Counted from the stretch's first letter, positions 1-8,131 are shown. The stretch is DNA of 53,994 nucleotides from Saprospiraceae bacterium (GCA_020629315.1 JAHDDO010000024.1:9963-63956); one strand, 5' to 3'. Notes: a model not told the origin generated them from the sequence alone. Translations and numbers: made by a program.

Positions 1-84
1 GAATACTTAGGATAGCACTGTAAATATATTTTCTTCGTCGATTGTATGGCATGAATGTCTTTGAAATTGAAGCCAAAATAAAAA

Positions 85-110
85 GGATTATTCAACCATG
101 TGAATAATCC
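85..110 (-). terminator. Rho-independent terminator
   Basis: Perfect 10-bp inverted repeat (85-94 with 101-110, loop 95-100). On the minus strand the stem is followed by TTTTTATTTT, so it ends the lipoprotein operon whose last stop codon is at 136. Bases 1-84 to its left contain no gene I can identify. Confidence 0.8.
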
Positions 111-135
111 TCATTTATATAAAATACCCTTTTCC

Positions 136-648
136 TTATTGGGCTGAAACTTGCTGGATAGCATTCATCCAGTCTTCAACATGATAGGTCTTACTAATTT
201 TATCGCCTTCCAATTCATGGATATCGATACTCATGAATGTAAACGACTGCCCGCCCGGAATGGGAGAACCCATAAAGCTTTCTCCAGCAGGTGTCCCTGT
301 CGCCTCCCCTCGTACCACTATGTTATTATCAGCCGTAACATACACTTTCTTTATTGTCCACTTAAGGTCTGGAATCATCTGAGCCAAAGGGCCACTTACG
401 AATCCTACAGTTTCCTCCATGCTTCGACCCTGCGTATTATCAAAATAAGAAACCCAATCACTATGATAACTTGGCTGAACTTGCTCGGGTGTTGCATCAC
501 CGCCTAAAAAATCATAAAATGGTTTTACCAAGCTAATGGCCTCTTGTTCGCTAATTGTTTTTGTCTGCATACTCGTGCTAGTTTTATTGATGTTACAACT
601 TGATATCATAACAACAATGATGAATGATATTGAAAGAATGACTCTCAT
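136..648 (-). CDS. SnoaL-like (NTF2-fold) lipoprotein
   Basis: Predicted 170-residue outer-envelope lipoprotein. The first ATG that gives a normal lipoprotein signal is at 648 (MRVILSISF... with the lipobox ISSC, Cys18); the longer upstream reading would put 20 residues in front of the signal and overlap the neighbouring gene. The mature part has the look of the SnoaL-like polyketide-cyclase / ester-cyclase family of NTF2 folds: an early helix with VKPFYDFLGG, then the PDLKWTIKKVYVTADNNIVVRGEATG strands and a late GQSFTFMSIDIHELEGDKI segment, as in proteins of that family. No substrate can be named. It lies 7 nt downstream of another lipoprotein gene on the same strand, so the two are almost certainly co-transcribed, and a strong terminator follows at 85-110. 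Confidence 0.7.
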   Translation of the reverse strand: MRVILSISFIIVVMISSCNINKTSTSMQTKTISEQEAISLVKPFYDFLGGDATPEQVQPSYHSDWVSYFDNTQGRSMEETVGFVSGPLAQMIPDLKWTIKKVYVTADNNIVVRGEATGTPAGESFMGSPIPGGQSFTFMSIDIHELEGDKISKTYHVEDWMNAIQQVSAQ

Positions 649-655
649 GATTGTA

Positions 656-1192
656 TTAGTTAAGATTAATGGTAAAAGTCGTACCCGGATTGAAGTCAAA
701 GCCTTCACTTATTTGCACCATAACTTCAGTCTCGGAGATTACAGAAAGAGACACTGAACTATTCGTCGTCGTACCTGATTCAATGTTATGCTCCTGATCG
801 AAGACTAAATAATATCGGTCAAAAGTATTCGCCTCAATCGTTCTAAAGAAGGCAGAATATACTGGATGATCCTCGTCAGCCACTAGTTCATACGAAATGG
901 TATTTTCCGAAATATCAACATCATACAGTCCGTCCAAATAGGCTTGGAATTCAACATTTTCGTCTACTTCTGTTGTGGCAAATAATGCGGCTTCAGGTAA
1001 TCCAAAGATTAGCTCAATGGGTGTTTCCACACCACCTGTTCCGCCCATACTTGGATCAGCTGCCGTTTGCAAAGTATTTGAAATAGTTACTTCTGCACCT
1101 ATCAAGTTGGGCTCCGTATCTTTCTCTCCGCAAGAAGTAACCGTGATTGTAAACGCAGCTAGTGCGAAAAATGTCACTAGTAATTTATTCAT
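656..1192 (-). CDS. Lipoprotein of unknown function
   Basis: 178 residues. A clear lipoprotein signal peptide (MNKLLVTFFALAAFTITVTSC, lipobox TVTSC, Cys21) is followed by an acidic linker and a probably all-beta domain with many Thr/Val/Ile stretches and no cysteine. I do not recognise a family; spondin-like or CHRD-like secreted domains could have a similar outline, but I see no diagnostic motif. First gene of a two-gene unit with the SnoaL-like lipoprotein. The AraC-type regulator gene ends 105 nt upstream on the same strand and could control it, which is inference from position only. Confidence 0.65.
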   Translation of the reverse strand: MNKLLVTFFALAAFTITVTSCGEKDTEPNLIGAEVTISNTLQTAADPSMGGTGGVETPIELIFGLPEAALFATTEVDENVEFQAYLDGLYDVDISENTISYELVADEDHPVYSAFFRTIEANTFDRYYLVFDQEHNIESGTTTNSSVSLSVISETEVMVQISEGFDFNPGTTFTINLN

Positions 1193-1221
1193 TATATCTA
1201 AATTTTGAGTTGTTAATCAAT

Positions 1222-1235
1222 TGAACACTTGTTCA
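1222..1235. promoter_or_regulatory. Candidate operator dyad
   Basis: TGAAC-ACTT-GTTCA, a 5-bp perfect inverted repeat in the 105-bp gap between the AraC-type regulator gene and the lipoprotein pair. Position suits a regulatory site, but the arms are short and chance is possible. Confidence 0.25.
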
Positions 1236-1297
1236 TTTCTTTACTCAAAATTCAGTTGATTCATTGGAGATAAATTGTCAATTTGGATGAAGACTTA

Positions 1298-2158
1298 TCA
1301 ATTTGAATTTAGCTCCCTAAAGGCCTTTGGTGTAATGCCTACAAAGTCTTTAAAAAGTCGGTTAAAATTAGAGGGCTCTGAAAAGTTTAATTCAAAAGCA
1401 ATTTCGGCTACACTTAGATCACTATACAATAATTCTCGTTTAGCTTCTGTAATCAATCGCTGTCGGATAAGTTTTGAGGTACTCTGACCCAAGTGTTCTT
1501 GGAGTGTTTTATTAAGGTGAGATTTGCTTACTTGAAGATGGGCCGCGTAAAAGCTTACATCGCTATGTTCACGAATATTTTTCTCAACTAGTTTCCTAAA
1601 TCGCAACGTCAAATTATTCTCAAAGAACTGGCCTGCTATTTTAAATTGGGATGAATAGATTCTATTAATACTAATCAAGATTAAGTACAAAATCGCTCGT
1701 AGCAAATGGTCACTATCAGAGTGTAAACTAGCCAACTCTTTTTTTACATCTTCTAGATACTTGCAAAAGGCTTGTGCCTCCTCTTCACTGAGATTCACAT
1801 TTGAGGGGCTAGCGCTATTATAGAAATAATGAAAGCGATACAGAAAGAAAGGGTCATTAAAAAAGGAAGAAATGAAATCCTCCTCAAAAATCAGAAAGTA
1901 GCCATCAATTTCCTCGTCTACATGCTCCCATTGGCGCCATTTGTTCGGTGGCAATAATAAGACACTATTCTCAGAAAATTTGATGCGTTCGTCATCCAAT
2001 CTGAAGACCCCTTTTCCCTTTGTCAAAAAAAAGATTTCATGAAAATTCACCATGAACGGTGTATCATCTTTTGTAAAATTTTCGACCTCACTTATCTTCT
2101 CGCAATCTATGAGAAGCTCTTTGCCATACTTATTTCGTTTAAACTTGAACTTCACCAA
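1298..2158 (-). CDS. AraC-family transcriptional regulator
   Basis: 286-residue DNA-binding regulator. The N-terminal part (about residues 25-110) looks like the AraC cupin sensor: HEIFFLTKGKGVFRLDDERI and then SVLLLPPNKW are the typical sequence of strands. The C-terminal ~100 residues are a standard AraC double helix-turn-helix: FYAAHLQVSKSHLNKTLQ for the first HTH and LSVAEIAFELNFSEPSNFNRLFKDFVGITPKAFR for the second, including the conserved ELNFSEPSNFNRLFK core. The reading opens with TTG, immediately followed by GTG (2155), and there is no ATG before residue 35, which would cut into the cupin; the GTG is perhaps the more likely start. The lipoprotein gene at 2186-2692 ends 27 nt upstream on the same strand, so they may be an operon. 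Ligand unknown. Confidence 0.88.
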   Translation of the reverse strand: MVKFKFKRNKYGKELLIDCEKISEVENFTKDDTPFMVNFHEIFFLTKGKGVFRLDDERIKFSENSVLLLPPNKWRQWEHVDEEIDGYFLIFEEDFISSFFNDPFFLYRFHYFYNSASPSNVNLSEEEAQAFCKYLEDVKKELASLHSDSDHLLRAILYLILISINRIYSSQFKIAGQFFENNLTLRFRKLVEKNIREHSDVSFYAAHLQVSKSHLNKTLQEHLGQSTSKLIRQRLITEAKRELLYSDLSVAEIAFELNFSEPSNFNRLFKDFVGITPKAFRELNSN

Positions 2159-2185
2159 CGCGCACTTACTTTGAATCGAATAGAT

Positions 2186-2692
2186 TTATTTTAATTTTTC
2201 ATACATGAAAATAGCCCCATCATCGGACCTTCCTGAACCGTACATGATCGTATCAGAAAATACAGTCATACCCATTCGTTTATTGGGTCCTTCTTCACTG
2301 GTTTTGAGTTCAAATACTAACACCCCATTAGGCTCTGTGACTCTTAAATACCAGTCACTAATTATATCGTAATCATCATACATGTCGATTAATTCCAGCG
2401 AATCGGGTTCGATGATCAATTTATAACAGAACTGGCCGATATTATATCCTTGGATATCTAGTTCTGTGCCAATGAGACCCCATTCTCCAATAAGGTTATT
2501 CACTACTTGGCTGGAATCAAAATATCGATTATTGTATATTTTTTCTCGAAACGCTACTAACTCTTCCTTGCTTTTAATTTTGCCACATTCCAAAGGGAAA
2601 GGTTCTGGAATACTAACTACTTCTAAGGGCTCATCACAAGCTGACAAAGCGAGCAAGAAACAAAGTATCGTTAAAAAATAGCTAGGTTGCAT
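2186..2692 (-). CDS. Lipoprotein, possibly lipocalin-like
   Basis: 168 residues with a clear lipoprotein signal (lipobox LSAC, Cys19). The mature domain includes NLIGEWGLIGTELDIQ, which resembles the GxW start of lipocalin-like small lipoproteins of Bacteroidota, followed by alternating strands that end in FMYEKLK. Only the GEW motif supports the fold guess. Sits just upstream of the AraC-type regulator gene (27-nt gap), so it may be the first gene of that transcript. No function can be assigned. Confidence 0.6.
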   Translation of the reverse strand: MQPSYFLTILCFLLALSACDEPLEVVSIPEPFPLECGKIKSKEELVAFREKIYNNRYFDSSQVVNNLIGEWGLIGTELDIQGYNIGQFCYKLIIEPDSLELIDMYDDYDIISDWYLRVTEPNGVLVFELKTSEEGPNKRMGMTVFSDTIMYGSGRSDDGAIFMYEKLK

Positions 2693-2763
2693 AAGGAATG
2701 ATTTAGTATACGAAAGATATAGTACGAATATACAAGGAAGTCGCTTTAGTTTTAAGGGCTACT

Positions 2764-2943
2764 TTATGGACGAACTTTCTTCTCTGAAACAGACATGACT
2801 ATACTCCTAGGGTTTTTATTTCTCGTCTTCAAAGCATTATTACGGTCTTCTGAAATGGCGACTGCTTCCTTGATTAAACGCTCCATTTGGACGGATGTAT
2901 CATAGACTTCAATAAAGTCAAACAGCTGTTTATTTGGTTTCAT
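2764..2943 (-). CDS. Small lysine-rich ORF, intact copy
   Basis: 59-codon ORF with an ATG start and TAA stop. The product begins MKPNKQLFDFIEVYDTSVQ and is hydrophilic and strongly basic in its second half (NALKTRNKNPRSI). I recognise no family. Support for it being a gene comes from the duplicated start at 3773-3833, in which the reading frame of the first 19 residues is kept with only two base changes. The second copy directly overlaps the end of a glycosyltransferase gene, so the ancestral position was probably as the last gene of that operon, before a ParDE segment came in between. Confidence 0.45.
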   Translation of the reverse strand: MKPNKQLFDFIEVYDTSVQMERLIKEAVAISEDRNNALKTRNKNPRSIVMSVSEKKVRP

Positions 2944-2947
2944 GATT
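2887..2947. repeat. 61-bp direct repeat, copy 1
   Basis: Matches 3773-3833 at 59 of 61 positions in the same orientation, offset exactly 886 bp. It contains the first 19 codons of the small lysine-rich ORF on the minus strand. Together the two copies bracket the ParDE genes. Confidence 0.9.
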
Positions 2948-3126
2948 TTGAAGTTAAATGCTTAGAATGAATCCAAGATCTACAAATCACCCATATATAC
3001 TTCTACGATATATCTTTTTTACTGCAAGGTCTCATATCAAATTCAAAAGTTCATCATTCAGGTATGCGTAAAGATATTAGCTGCTATCCTGTCATATTTT
3101 TTTTGTGAGCAAGAGTTATTATTCAT

Positions 3127-3426
3127 TCACTCATTTAGTATTTCTGTTATATTCATTCTTTGGTGTAAAATTCTATCTATAAAGACTATTTCGTTTTCAA
3201 CTTTATATATAATGAAGTGGGACTTACATACTTTGCATCTATGGTTTTTCTTAATTTCTTGAATTGATTTACCTAGAGCAGGATTGAGGGAAATCGCATC
3301 GAACTCTGACTGAATACCCTTATAATATTCTTCAGCTTGTTGCAGCGACCATTTATTCATTGTGTATTCAAAAATGTTTTCAAGATCAAGAATTGCTAAA
3401 TTACTTATCCTAATTTTAAGTTTCAT
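3127..3426 (-). CDS. parE: ParE/RelE-superfamily toxin
   Basis: 99-residue toxin of a type II toxin-antitoxin pair. The sequence fits the ParE fold: a first strand and helix (KIRISNLAILDLENIFEYTMNKW), a second helix ending NPALGKSI, and final strands with HFIIYKVENEIVFIDRILHQRMN, where the R-ILH-RM pattern is typical of ParE/RelE. ParE members poison DNA gyrase, while RelE members cut mRNA; the ParD-type partner favours ParE. Its ATG overlaps the antitoxin stop by 4 nt (ATGA), so it is translationally coupled. Length is normal for the family and no key segment is missing. The pair lies between two copies of a 61-bp direct repeat. Confidence 0.85.
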   Translation of the reverse strand: MKLKIRISNLAILDLENIFEYTMNKWSLQQAEEYYKGIQSEFDAISLNPALGKSIQEIKKNHRCKVCKSHFIIYKVENEIVFIDRILHQRMNITEILNE

Positions 3427-3668
3427 TTAGCATATTTTTCTTTGAGCTCATTCAAGTGTTTCACAGGGTCGAAATTTTTAGCATAACCACTTTTTTCACC
3501 TGCTTCTATGGCTTCACCTAATAATTCGATTTTTCTTTCTTTTTCATCAATTAACCTTAGCCCAGCTCGTATTACTTCACTAGCCGAAGCATATCTTCCA
3601 GATTTTATTGATTTATCAATTATGTTTTCAAAATGCTGCCCAAGTGTAACAGATGTATTTTTAGACAT
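3423..3668 (-). CDS. parD: ParD-family antitoxin
   Basis: 81 residues. The N-terminal half is a ribbon-helix-helix DNA-binding domain of the ParD/CopG class (SVTLGQHFENIIDKSIKSG then YASASEVIRAGLRLIDEKE, where the SASEVIRAGLRL block is diagnostic). The C-terminal half (GYAKNFDPVKHLNELKEKYAK) is the usual charged toxin-binding tail. It precedes and overlaps the toxin gene by 4 nt. An inverted repeat at 3689-3705, about 20 nt upstream of the start codon, is a good candidate for the autoregulatory operator. Confidence 0.88.
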   Translation of the reverse strand: MSKNTSVTLGQHFENIIDKSIKSGRYASASEVIRAGLRLIDEKERKIELLGEAIEAGEKSGYAKNFDPVKHLNELKEKYAK

Positions 3669-3688
3669 GGTAAAAGATTTTAATCAAA

Positions 3689-3705
3689 ATACCAATATTT
3701 GGTAT
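3689..3705. promoter_or_regulatory. Candidate ParD operator
   Basis: ATACCAA-TAT-TTGGTAT, 7-bp perfect arms with a 3-nt centre, just upstream of parD. Ribbon-helix-helix antitoxins normally bind such short palindromes to repress their own operon. Confidence 0.55.
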
Positions 3706-3736
3706 CAATGTCAATTTTTTTTTCAACTATTAGTGA

Positions 3737-3829
3737 TTACGATTTTAGTGTTTTGGAGATTCTTCCTAACTCTTGGACGGATGGATCATAGTCTTCAATA
3801 AAGTCAAACAGCTGTTTATTTGGTTTCAT
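3737..3829 (-). pseudogene. Truncated copy of the small lysine-rich ORF
   Basis: 30-codon ORF starting MKPNKQLFDFIEDYDPSVQ, nearly identical to residues 1-19 of the ORF at 2764-2943, then diverging to a short unrelated tail (ELGRISKTLKS). Its start overlaps the last 14 nt of the GT4 gene in another frame, a spacing that suggests translational coupling. The likely reading is the 5' end of a gene left in place when the ParDE segment separated it from its 3' part. It may still be translated as a 30-residue peptide. Confidence 0.45.
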
Positions 3830-3833
3830 GATT
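3773..3833. repeat. 61-bp direct repeat, copy 2
   Basis: Direct repeat of 2887-2947 (59/61 identical). This copy includes the last codons and stop of the GT4 gene on the minus strand, which copy 1 lacks in context, so this is likely the ancestral site. Confidence 0.9.
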
Positions 3834-4943
3834 CCCATGTTTTTGACGCAGTGCGTCATGGTATATTTCTAGTAATCTTGTCGCAATGATATCATATGAA
3901 AAATGCCTTGTAAAGAATGTAGAAACGGTCTCTCGATCAAGAGAATGTTGTGCTAATTTTCCATTTATAATGGCCGCTAAACGATGGACATCACGGGGTG
4001 GATACAACGTTCCTATCTCACCCTTTCCAGTCAACGTACGGAAGGAAGGAATATCGGTAACTATCGGTTCACAACCTACAGACATGGCTTCCATAATCGC
4101 ATATCCACTACCCTCTTTATGGCTAGCAGAAATAATATAGTCTGCAGCGCTCAAAAGATCGGCCATCCGTTCTCGAGGCACAAAACCGTGCATGTGCACA
4201 TTCCCTTCTAAACTATAATCAGCAATCAACTGATTGAGCTGTGCTTCCAAATCCGTTTCCTTATATACGAAATGTAAGTGGCTATCCCCTTTATCCGATA
4301 CTTGTGCCCACGCTTTCAAAACCGTCAGCGGATCTTTATTGGCCTTCAAGTTCCCTACGAATAGAAAAACGGGACTACCCTCTAATGAGCCTCGAGCCGC
4401 TTGGTTATATTCAAATTCCGAGCTCGCTTCCATAACATAGCGAATCTTCTCCTTAGGAATAATCCTATGTTGCAACAGCCCTTCCTCCATTCCTTCAGCA
4501 GCGACTAATAATCGATCAATACCTTTCAAAAAATACCTTTGCCATCTAGGCATTTTTATATATGCATAGCCGCCATGGTCTTGCACTACATACGCCGTAC
4601 CCACACACCGCCGCTGCAAATCAAAATGCGCTATGGGCCGATTCTGATTATGCGCATGGATAAGATCTATCGATAATGATGCAACATACTCCGCCACCTG
4701 TTCATTATATCGCTTTGCCCTATGATGTGGCTTCAAATATGGCGGAAGATCGTCCTTCAAAAAATAACATTGGACCCCCTCATACTCGAAAATTTCTTCC
4801 CTATGATACCTATAAAATACATAGAGCTCGACCCCTAATCGAAGCAAGGCCTTGTATTGCCAATAGCTTGAATAGTGTGCCCGTACCATCTCTTGTGGAC
4901 TTCGATCTTCATCATAAAAATGTAACACATACCCTAGCTTCAT
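3816..4943 (-). CDS. Glycosyltransferase family 4 (group 1)
   Basis: 375-residue retaining GT-B glycosyltransferase, expected to add a sugar from a nucleotide-sugar donor to a growing surface glycan at the cytoplasmic membrane face. The C-terminal Rossmann domain starts near residue 190 (FLFVGNLKANKDPLTVLKAW). It includes HMHGFVPRERMADLLSAADYIISAS and the family EX7E motif (EGSGYAIMEAM), the donor-binding signature of GT4. The N-terminal acceptor domain contains the usual IDLIHAHNQNRPI block. The ATG overlaps the preceding GT4 stop by 4 nt (ATGA). Last large gene of the operon running from 10335 down to here. Sugar specificity cannot be read from the sequence. Confidence 0.88.
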   Translation of the reverse strand: MKLGYVLHFYDEDRSPQEMVRAHYSSYWQYKALLRLGVELYVFYRYHREEIFEYEGVQCYFLKDDLPPYLKPHHRAKRYNEQVAEYVASLSIDLIHAHNQNRPIAHFDLQRRCVGTAYVVQDHGGYAYIKMPRWQRYFLKGIDRLLVAAEGMEEGLLQHRIIPKEKIRYVMEASSEFEYNQAARGSLEGSPVFLFVGNLKANKDPLTVLKAWAQVSDKGDSHLHFVYKETDLEAQLNQLIADYSLEGNVHMHGFVPRERMADLLSAADYIISASHKEGSGYAIMEAMSVGCEPIVTDIPSFRTLTGKGEIGTLYPPRDVHRLAAIINGKLAQHSLDRETVSTFFTRHFSYDIIATRLLEIYHDALRQKHGNHETK

Positions 4944-6049
4944 CGGCTATGCATTTTATATAATGAAAACACACGCTCCACATAGTGTTCCATGGTATGG
5001 CTTTTCGACCAGTCGGCCGCAGCCCCCACAATTTGCAGCCTCCTTTCATCCTCAGTTAGCATTACAATCGCCGCTTCAGCCAAACCTTTCTCATCGCCAA
5101 TATCCGCACACAAACAATGCCCATTTTCAAAATCCGACATGATACCAACACGCGTTGATACCACCGGCAAACCCACCGCCCACGCTTCCATAACCGCCAG
5201 ACAAGATCCTTCGAAAATAGACGAGTGCATCATTAAATCAGCAGCTGCCATCTCATTCATTACAGCCGCCCTCGTCATAGCACCCAAGAATCTAACATCG
5301 GCTGCTACACCCAGATCATGAACCCGCTGGCGCAAAGCCCCGCCATCGTATTCACCACCCAGAATCACCAACTCACAGTCTATTTGGCTTCGCAACAAAG
5401 CAAAGGCATGTAATAAGGTTTTCTGATCTTTGATCGGAGTGATATTGCCTACATGTATAATCCTTGTTTTTCCCATAGTACTTTCTTTCACTTGCCTATG
5501 TAAGCGCTTGGGAATACCATAGTAAATCACTTCCGCTTTTGATTGCCATCGGGGGGGTATATATCTCCGTTGGAATTTTGTTTCACAAACTATCGCTGCT
5601 GCATCCCTACATAATCTAGCCGCTATCTTCCGTTTAAGAAAGCCTTGATTGGCCCCAAATCCCAGCGCAGGCATTGAAACCATACACCCACCTTGTGTAT
5701 TCAAAATATAGGGTACTTGCCAACGCCTACTTGCATACCATGCAAACAGCGCATGAGGGAAGGTCCAAATAGGATGAATCAAATCTGGCCGCACTATCCC
5801 GCTATGCATAAATCGCCTGAACGCTCGCCATTTATCGAGAAATCGAGCCTTCGGTCCCAATCCCAAACTGTGCAGTTGAAAACCCTCCACCTTGAAATTG
5901 GGGTCTATGGAAGTAACAGAAAGCACATGGAGCTCCACCTTGCTTTTCATCAAATGAACAAAATCCAAAAGCACGGGAATCCCATGGTTCTTGCCTGAGC
6001 CTACCCCGCCCGGTACAATCACTAATATGTTCATTTTAGAAGGACTCAT
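4940..6049 (-). CDS. Glycosyltransferase family 4 (group 1)
   Basis: 369-residue GT-B enzyme of the glycan operon. It has the glycine-rich N-terminal loop (LVIVPGGVGSGKNHG), an acceptor-domain block with RPDLIHPIWTFPHALFAWYA, and a C-terminal donor domain with IIHVGNITPIKDQKTLLHAF and the EX7E motif (EGSCLAVMEAW). These match GT4 proteins of polysaccharide loci. It has ATGA overlaps with both neighbours, so three glycosyltransferases are translated as a coupled block. An internal ATG at 6034 (MNILVIVPGG) would also give a complete fold, but the 6049 start keeps the 4-nt overlap and is preferred. Specificity unknown. Confidence 0.88.
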   Translation of the reverse strand: MSPSKMNILVIVPGGVGSGKNHGIPVLLDFVHLMKSKVELHVLSVTSIDPNFKVEGFQLHSLGLGPKARFLDKWRAFRRFMHSGIVRPDLIHPIWTFPHALFAWYASRRWQVPYILNTQGGCMVSMPALGFGANQGFLKRKIAARLCRDAAAIVCETKFQRRYIPPRWQSKAEVIYYGIPKRLHRQVKESTMGKTRIIHVGNITPIKDQKTLLHAFALLRSQIDCELVILGGEYDGGALRQRVHDLGVAADVRFLGAMTRAAVMNEMAAADLMMHSSIFEGSCLAVMEAWAVGLPVVSTRVGIMSDFENGHCLCADIGDEKGLAEAAIVMLTEDERRLQIVGAAADWSKSHTMEHYVERVFSLYKMHSR

Positions 6050-7026
6050 AGTTCGGGACGGATCCTTTGTTCTCCTTTTTTATACCCTAGCCAATAGGGA
6101 TTTCTATTAATCAAACATAACATAATGACCTTCAAACTAGCCCATGCTTTTCTGAAATCCATATGCAATAAAGCTAAACCGACATTGCCTACCATGGACC
6201 AACTAAAAGCGATTCTAAATAAAAGGCGTCTGCCATGTGCTCTCTTTTGAAAATAATCCAAAGCTAAACACCGGCGGTAAAAGGAAAGAATAGATGGCTG
6301 TCTCGCTACCTCCGACTTATGATGTTTAACATAGCAAGTCGACAAAACATGAATATCTGTAGACATCGGATGGGTAATCATCAATCCATAATTATCACCA
6401 ATACCTGCTGGATCTAAAACAGGATCATAGTTCGCCTGCTTTAGCCAATCCGCTCGGGATATACTTGCGCCCAATCCATAGATCGGGGTCCGATTCACGT
6501 CCTGTGATAAGTCGCGAATCATGGGCCAACCTGAAACGCGAATACGATTAGGATCCGAGAGCGGGTTCACTGGGCGTTCGGTCCATAGGCTAAGCAAAAA
6601 TAAATGTCTACCCCATCGACCTAAACGTCGGCCAACAGGAAAACTATGACTCCAATCCCCATTCGCATTGCGCTCCATAACCAATCCGGAGGCTATTGAC
6701 ACCTCAGGCGCGCGGATTAGATATTCGATCACATGTTGAATATATCCGTCAGGTACTTCTATATCATCATCACAGATAAATATATAATCACCACTCGCCT
6801 TTGCCATCCCTATATTTCGTTGAATGCAAACACTTGCCACTGAGGATATAATCTGGGTCAAGGCCCGAATATCAGACGGAATTTGGGAAGATCTTATACA
6901 AACTTCACTTGCATCCACAATTATAATTTCATGGATAGGATACTTGGATTTAGATAATTGCTCCAATGTATTAATTAGGATCTCCTGACGATTAAAGCTC
7001 GCTATGATGATTGATACGTTTACCAT
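6046..7026 (-). CDS. Glycosyltransferase family 2
   Basis: 326-residue GT-A fold inverting glycosyltransferase. The N-terminal VSIIIASFNR strand, the IIIVDAS strand, RNIGMAKASGDYIFICDDD with the metal-binding DxD-type acidic run, and the later WLKQANYDPVLDPAGIGDNYGL acceptor region are standard GT2 features. A hydrophobic C-terminal segment (LLFRIAFSWSMVGNVGLALLHM) could tie it to the membrane. The reading can be extended upstream to a TTG at 7041, but ATG at 7026 starts the conserved strand correctly and gives a 7-nt overlap with the SGNH gene. Middle gene of the glycan operon. Confidence 0.87.
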   Translation of the reverse strand: MVNVSIIIASFNRQEILINTLEQLSKSKYPIHEIIIVDASEVCIRSSQIPSDIRALTQIISSVASVCIQRNIGMAKASGDYIFICDDDIEVPDGYIQHVIEYLIRAPEVSIASGLVMERNANGDWSHSFPVGRRLGRWGRHLFLLSLWTERPVNPLSDPNRIRVSGWPMIRDLSQDVNRTPIYGLGASISRADWLKQANYDPVLDPAGIGDNYGLMITHPMSTDIHVLSTCYVKHHKSEVARQPSILSFYRRCLALDYFQKRAHGRRLLFRIAFSWSMVGNVGLALLHMDFRKAWASLKVIMLCLINRNPYWLGYKKGEQRIRPEL

Positions 7027-8129
7027 CCGAGTTGATCCCAATGCTTATAAATAAGGCTGGCCAATTTTCGGCTGCCGGATGGATTGAAATGGCAATAATC
7101 ATAGAATACACTAGTATCTTTCGCCAACAGTTCGGCGGCATCAATGAAGGACACCCCCTCTTCTTTAGCCGCACTTCTTAGGATGTCATTATAGATAGCC
7201 ATGCCCTTATAAAGAGCTGGATCAGTAAATAAGCTATCCACATTTTTACGCGCCCCGTTCACAATCCTAGGATCTCGGTCATCATGTTCGGCATATGACG
7301 TTGGTTGCGTAATGAACACTAACGGCAATTTTGCGGCTTTACAATGTGATATGATCTTTTCTATATTATTCTTATAATCACCAAGCATAGCATTGGACAA
7401 GACTAAATGATCCGTCTTAGCCATTGTGGAATCTTGATGCAAAAATTTGCGATAGATGCGAGTTTTCTGTTCTTGCGTTTTCTCACTATAGGGCTCAATG
7501 ATCGTTTGGTCAAAATCACGGAGGTGTAACCAGAGTTCTAGTTTTTGATACCATCGTTTTCCATATTCTCTAGGAAACTTTACAAAGGCTTTTCGGATTA
7601 ATCGTTCGTCCTCGAGGCTTGGATAGAATTTATCTTGCAGCTTAAATGCTCGATTAAAATCATTGATCCCCATGAGTATGATTACGCCATCTAAAGGTCC
7701 TAATCGAGGTAGATAATCTTCTAACTGAAATACATGATGGCCGCTATTTAAACCAGAGATACCTGCATTAAGAATAGAAATATCTGCTTCAGATCGACGG
7801 GCCCTCAGCGAGTCTTGCAAAAGCTTTGTCCAGAGTTCATCCTGCGATAAAGCATGGCAGAAACTGGTACTACCACCTAATACTACATATCTCGTCGAAG
7901 CACTAATATCTGATTCAAAATTCCGTAGACCCAGACTGTTTGTTTGAATAGTAACCGTATCGGTGACGCCCGCCAGGATGGGTACGTTTGCATAGCGCAC
8001 ATTCATCGATGGATGGGAGGGATAAAATTGGTCATGCGGATTAATCCAACGCAAAGCCACTTCTCCTAGAAATAAAAAGAAAAGTAGGCTTATCACTGCC
8101 AATGTAATATTGGGCAAGAGGGTCTTCAT
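7020..8129 (-). CDS. Membrane-anchored SGNH/GDSL hydrolase
   Basis: 369 residues with one N-terminal membrane segment (LAVISLLFFLFLGEVALRWI) and an exported SGNH-hydrolase domain. Block I is YVVLGGSTSFCHAL (nucleophile Ser), block II NAGISGLNSGHH, block III GINDFNR, and block V DYCHFNPSGSRKLA with the catalytic Asp and His, so all four blocks are present. In polysaccharide loci such enzymes add or remove acyl groups on exported sugars (DltD/AlgJ-like position and topology). That role is inference from the glycosyltransferase neighbours. Two bases separate it from the radical SAM gene. Confidence 0.85.
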   Translation of the reverse strand: MKTLLPNITLAVISLLFFLFLGEVALRWINPHDQFYPSHPSMNVRYANVPILAGVTDTVTIQTNSLGLRNFESDISASTRYVVLGGSTSFCHALSQDELWTKLLQDSLRARRSEADISILNAGISGLNSGHHVFQLEDYLPRLGPLDGVIILMGINDFNRAFKLQDKFYPSLEDERLIRKAFVKFPREYGKRWYQKLELWLHLRDFDQTIIEPYSEKTQEQKTRIYRKFLHQDSTMAKTDHLVLSNAMLGDYKNNIEKIISHCKAAKLPLVFITQPTSYAEHDDRDPRIVNGARKNVDSLFTDPALYKGMAIYNDILRSAAKEEGVSFIDAAELLAKDTSVFYDYCHFNPSGSRKLASLIYKHWDQLGW

Positions 8130-8131
8130 TT

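Noticed and set aside
1..84. Left-edge sequence as a gene fragment
   Set aside because: All plus frames stop within 25 bases and nothing recognisable is present; only the terminator at 85-110 is supported.
1222..1235. TGAACACTTGTTCA as a specific AraC operator
   Set aside because: AraC-family sites are usually direct repeats and longer; the short palindrome is listed only as a low-confidence candidate.
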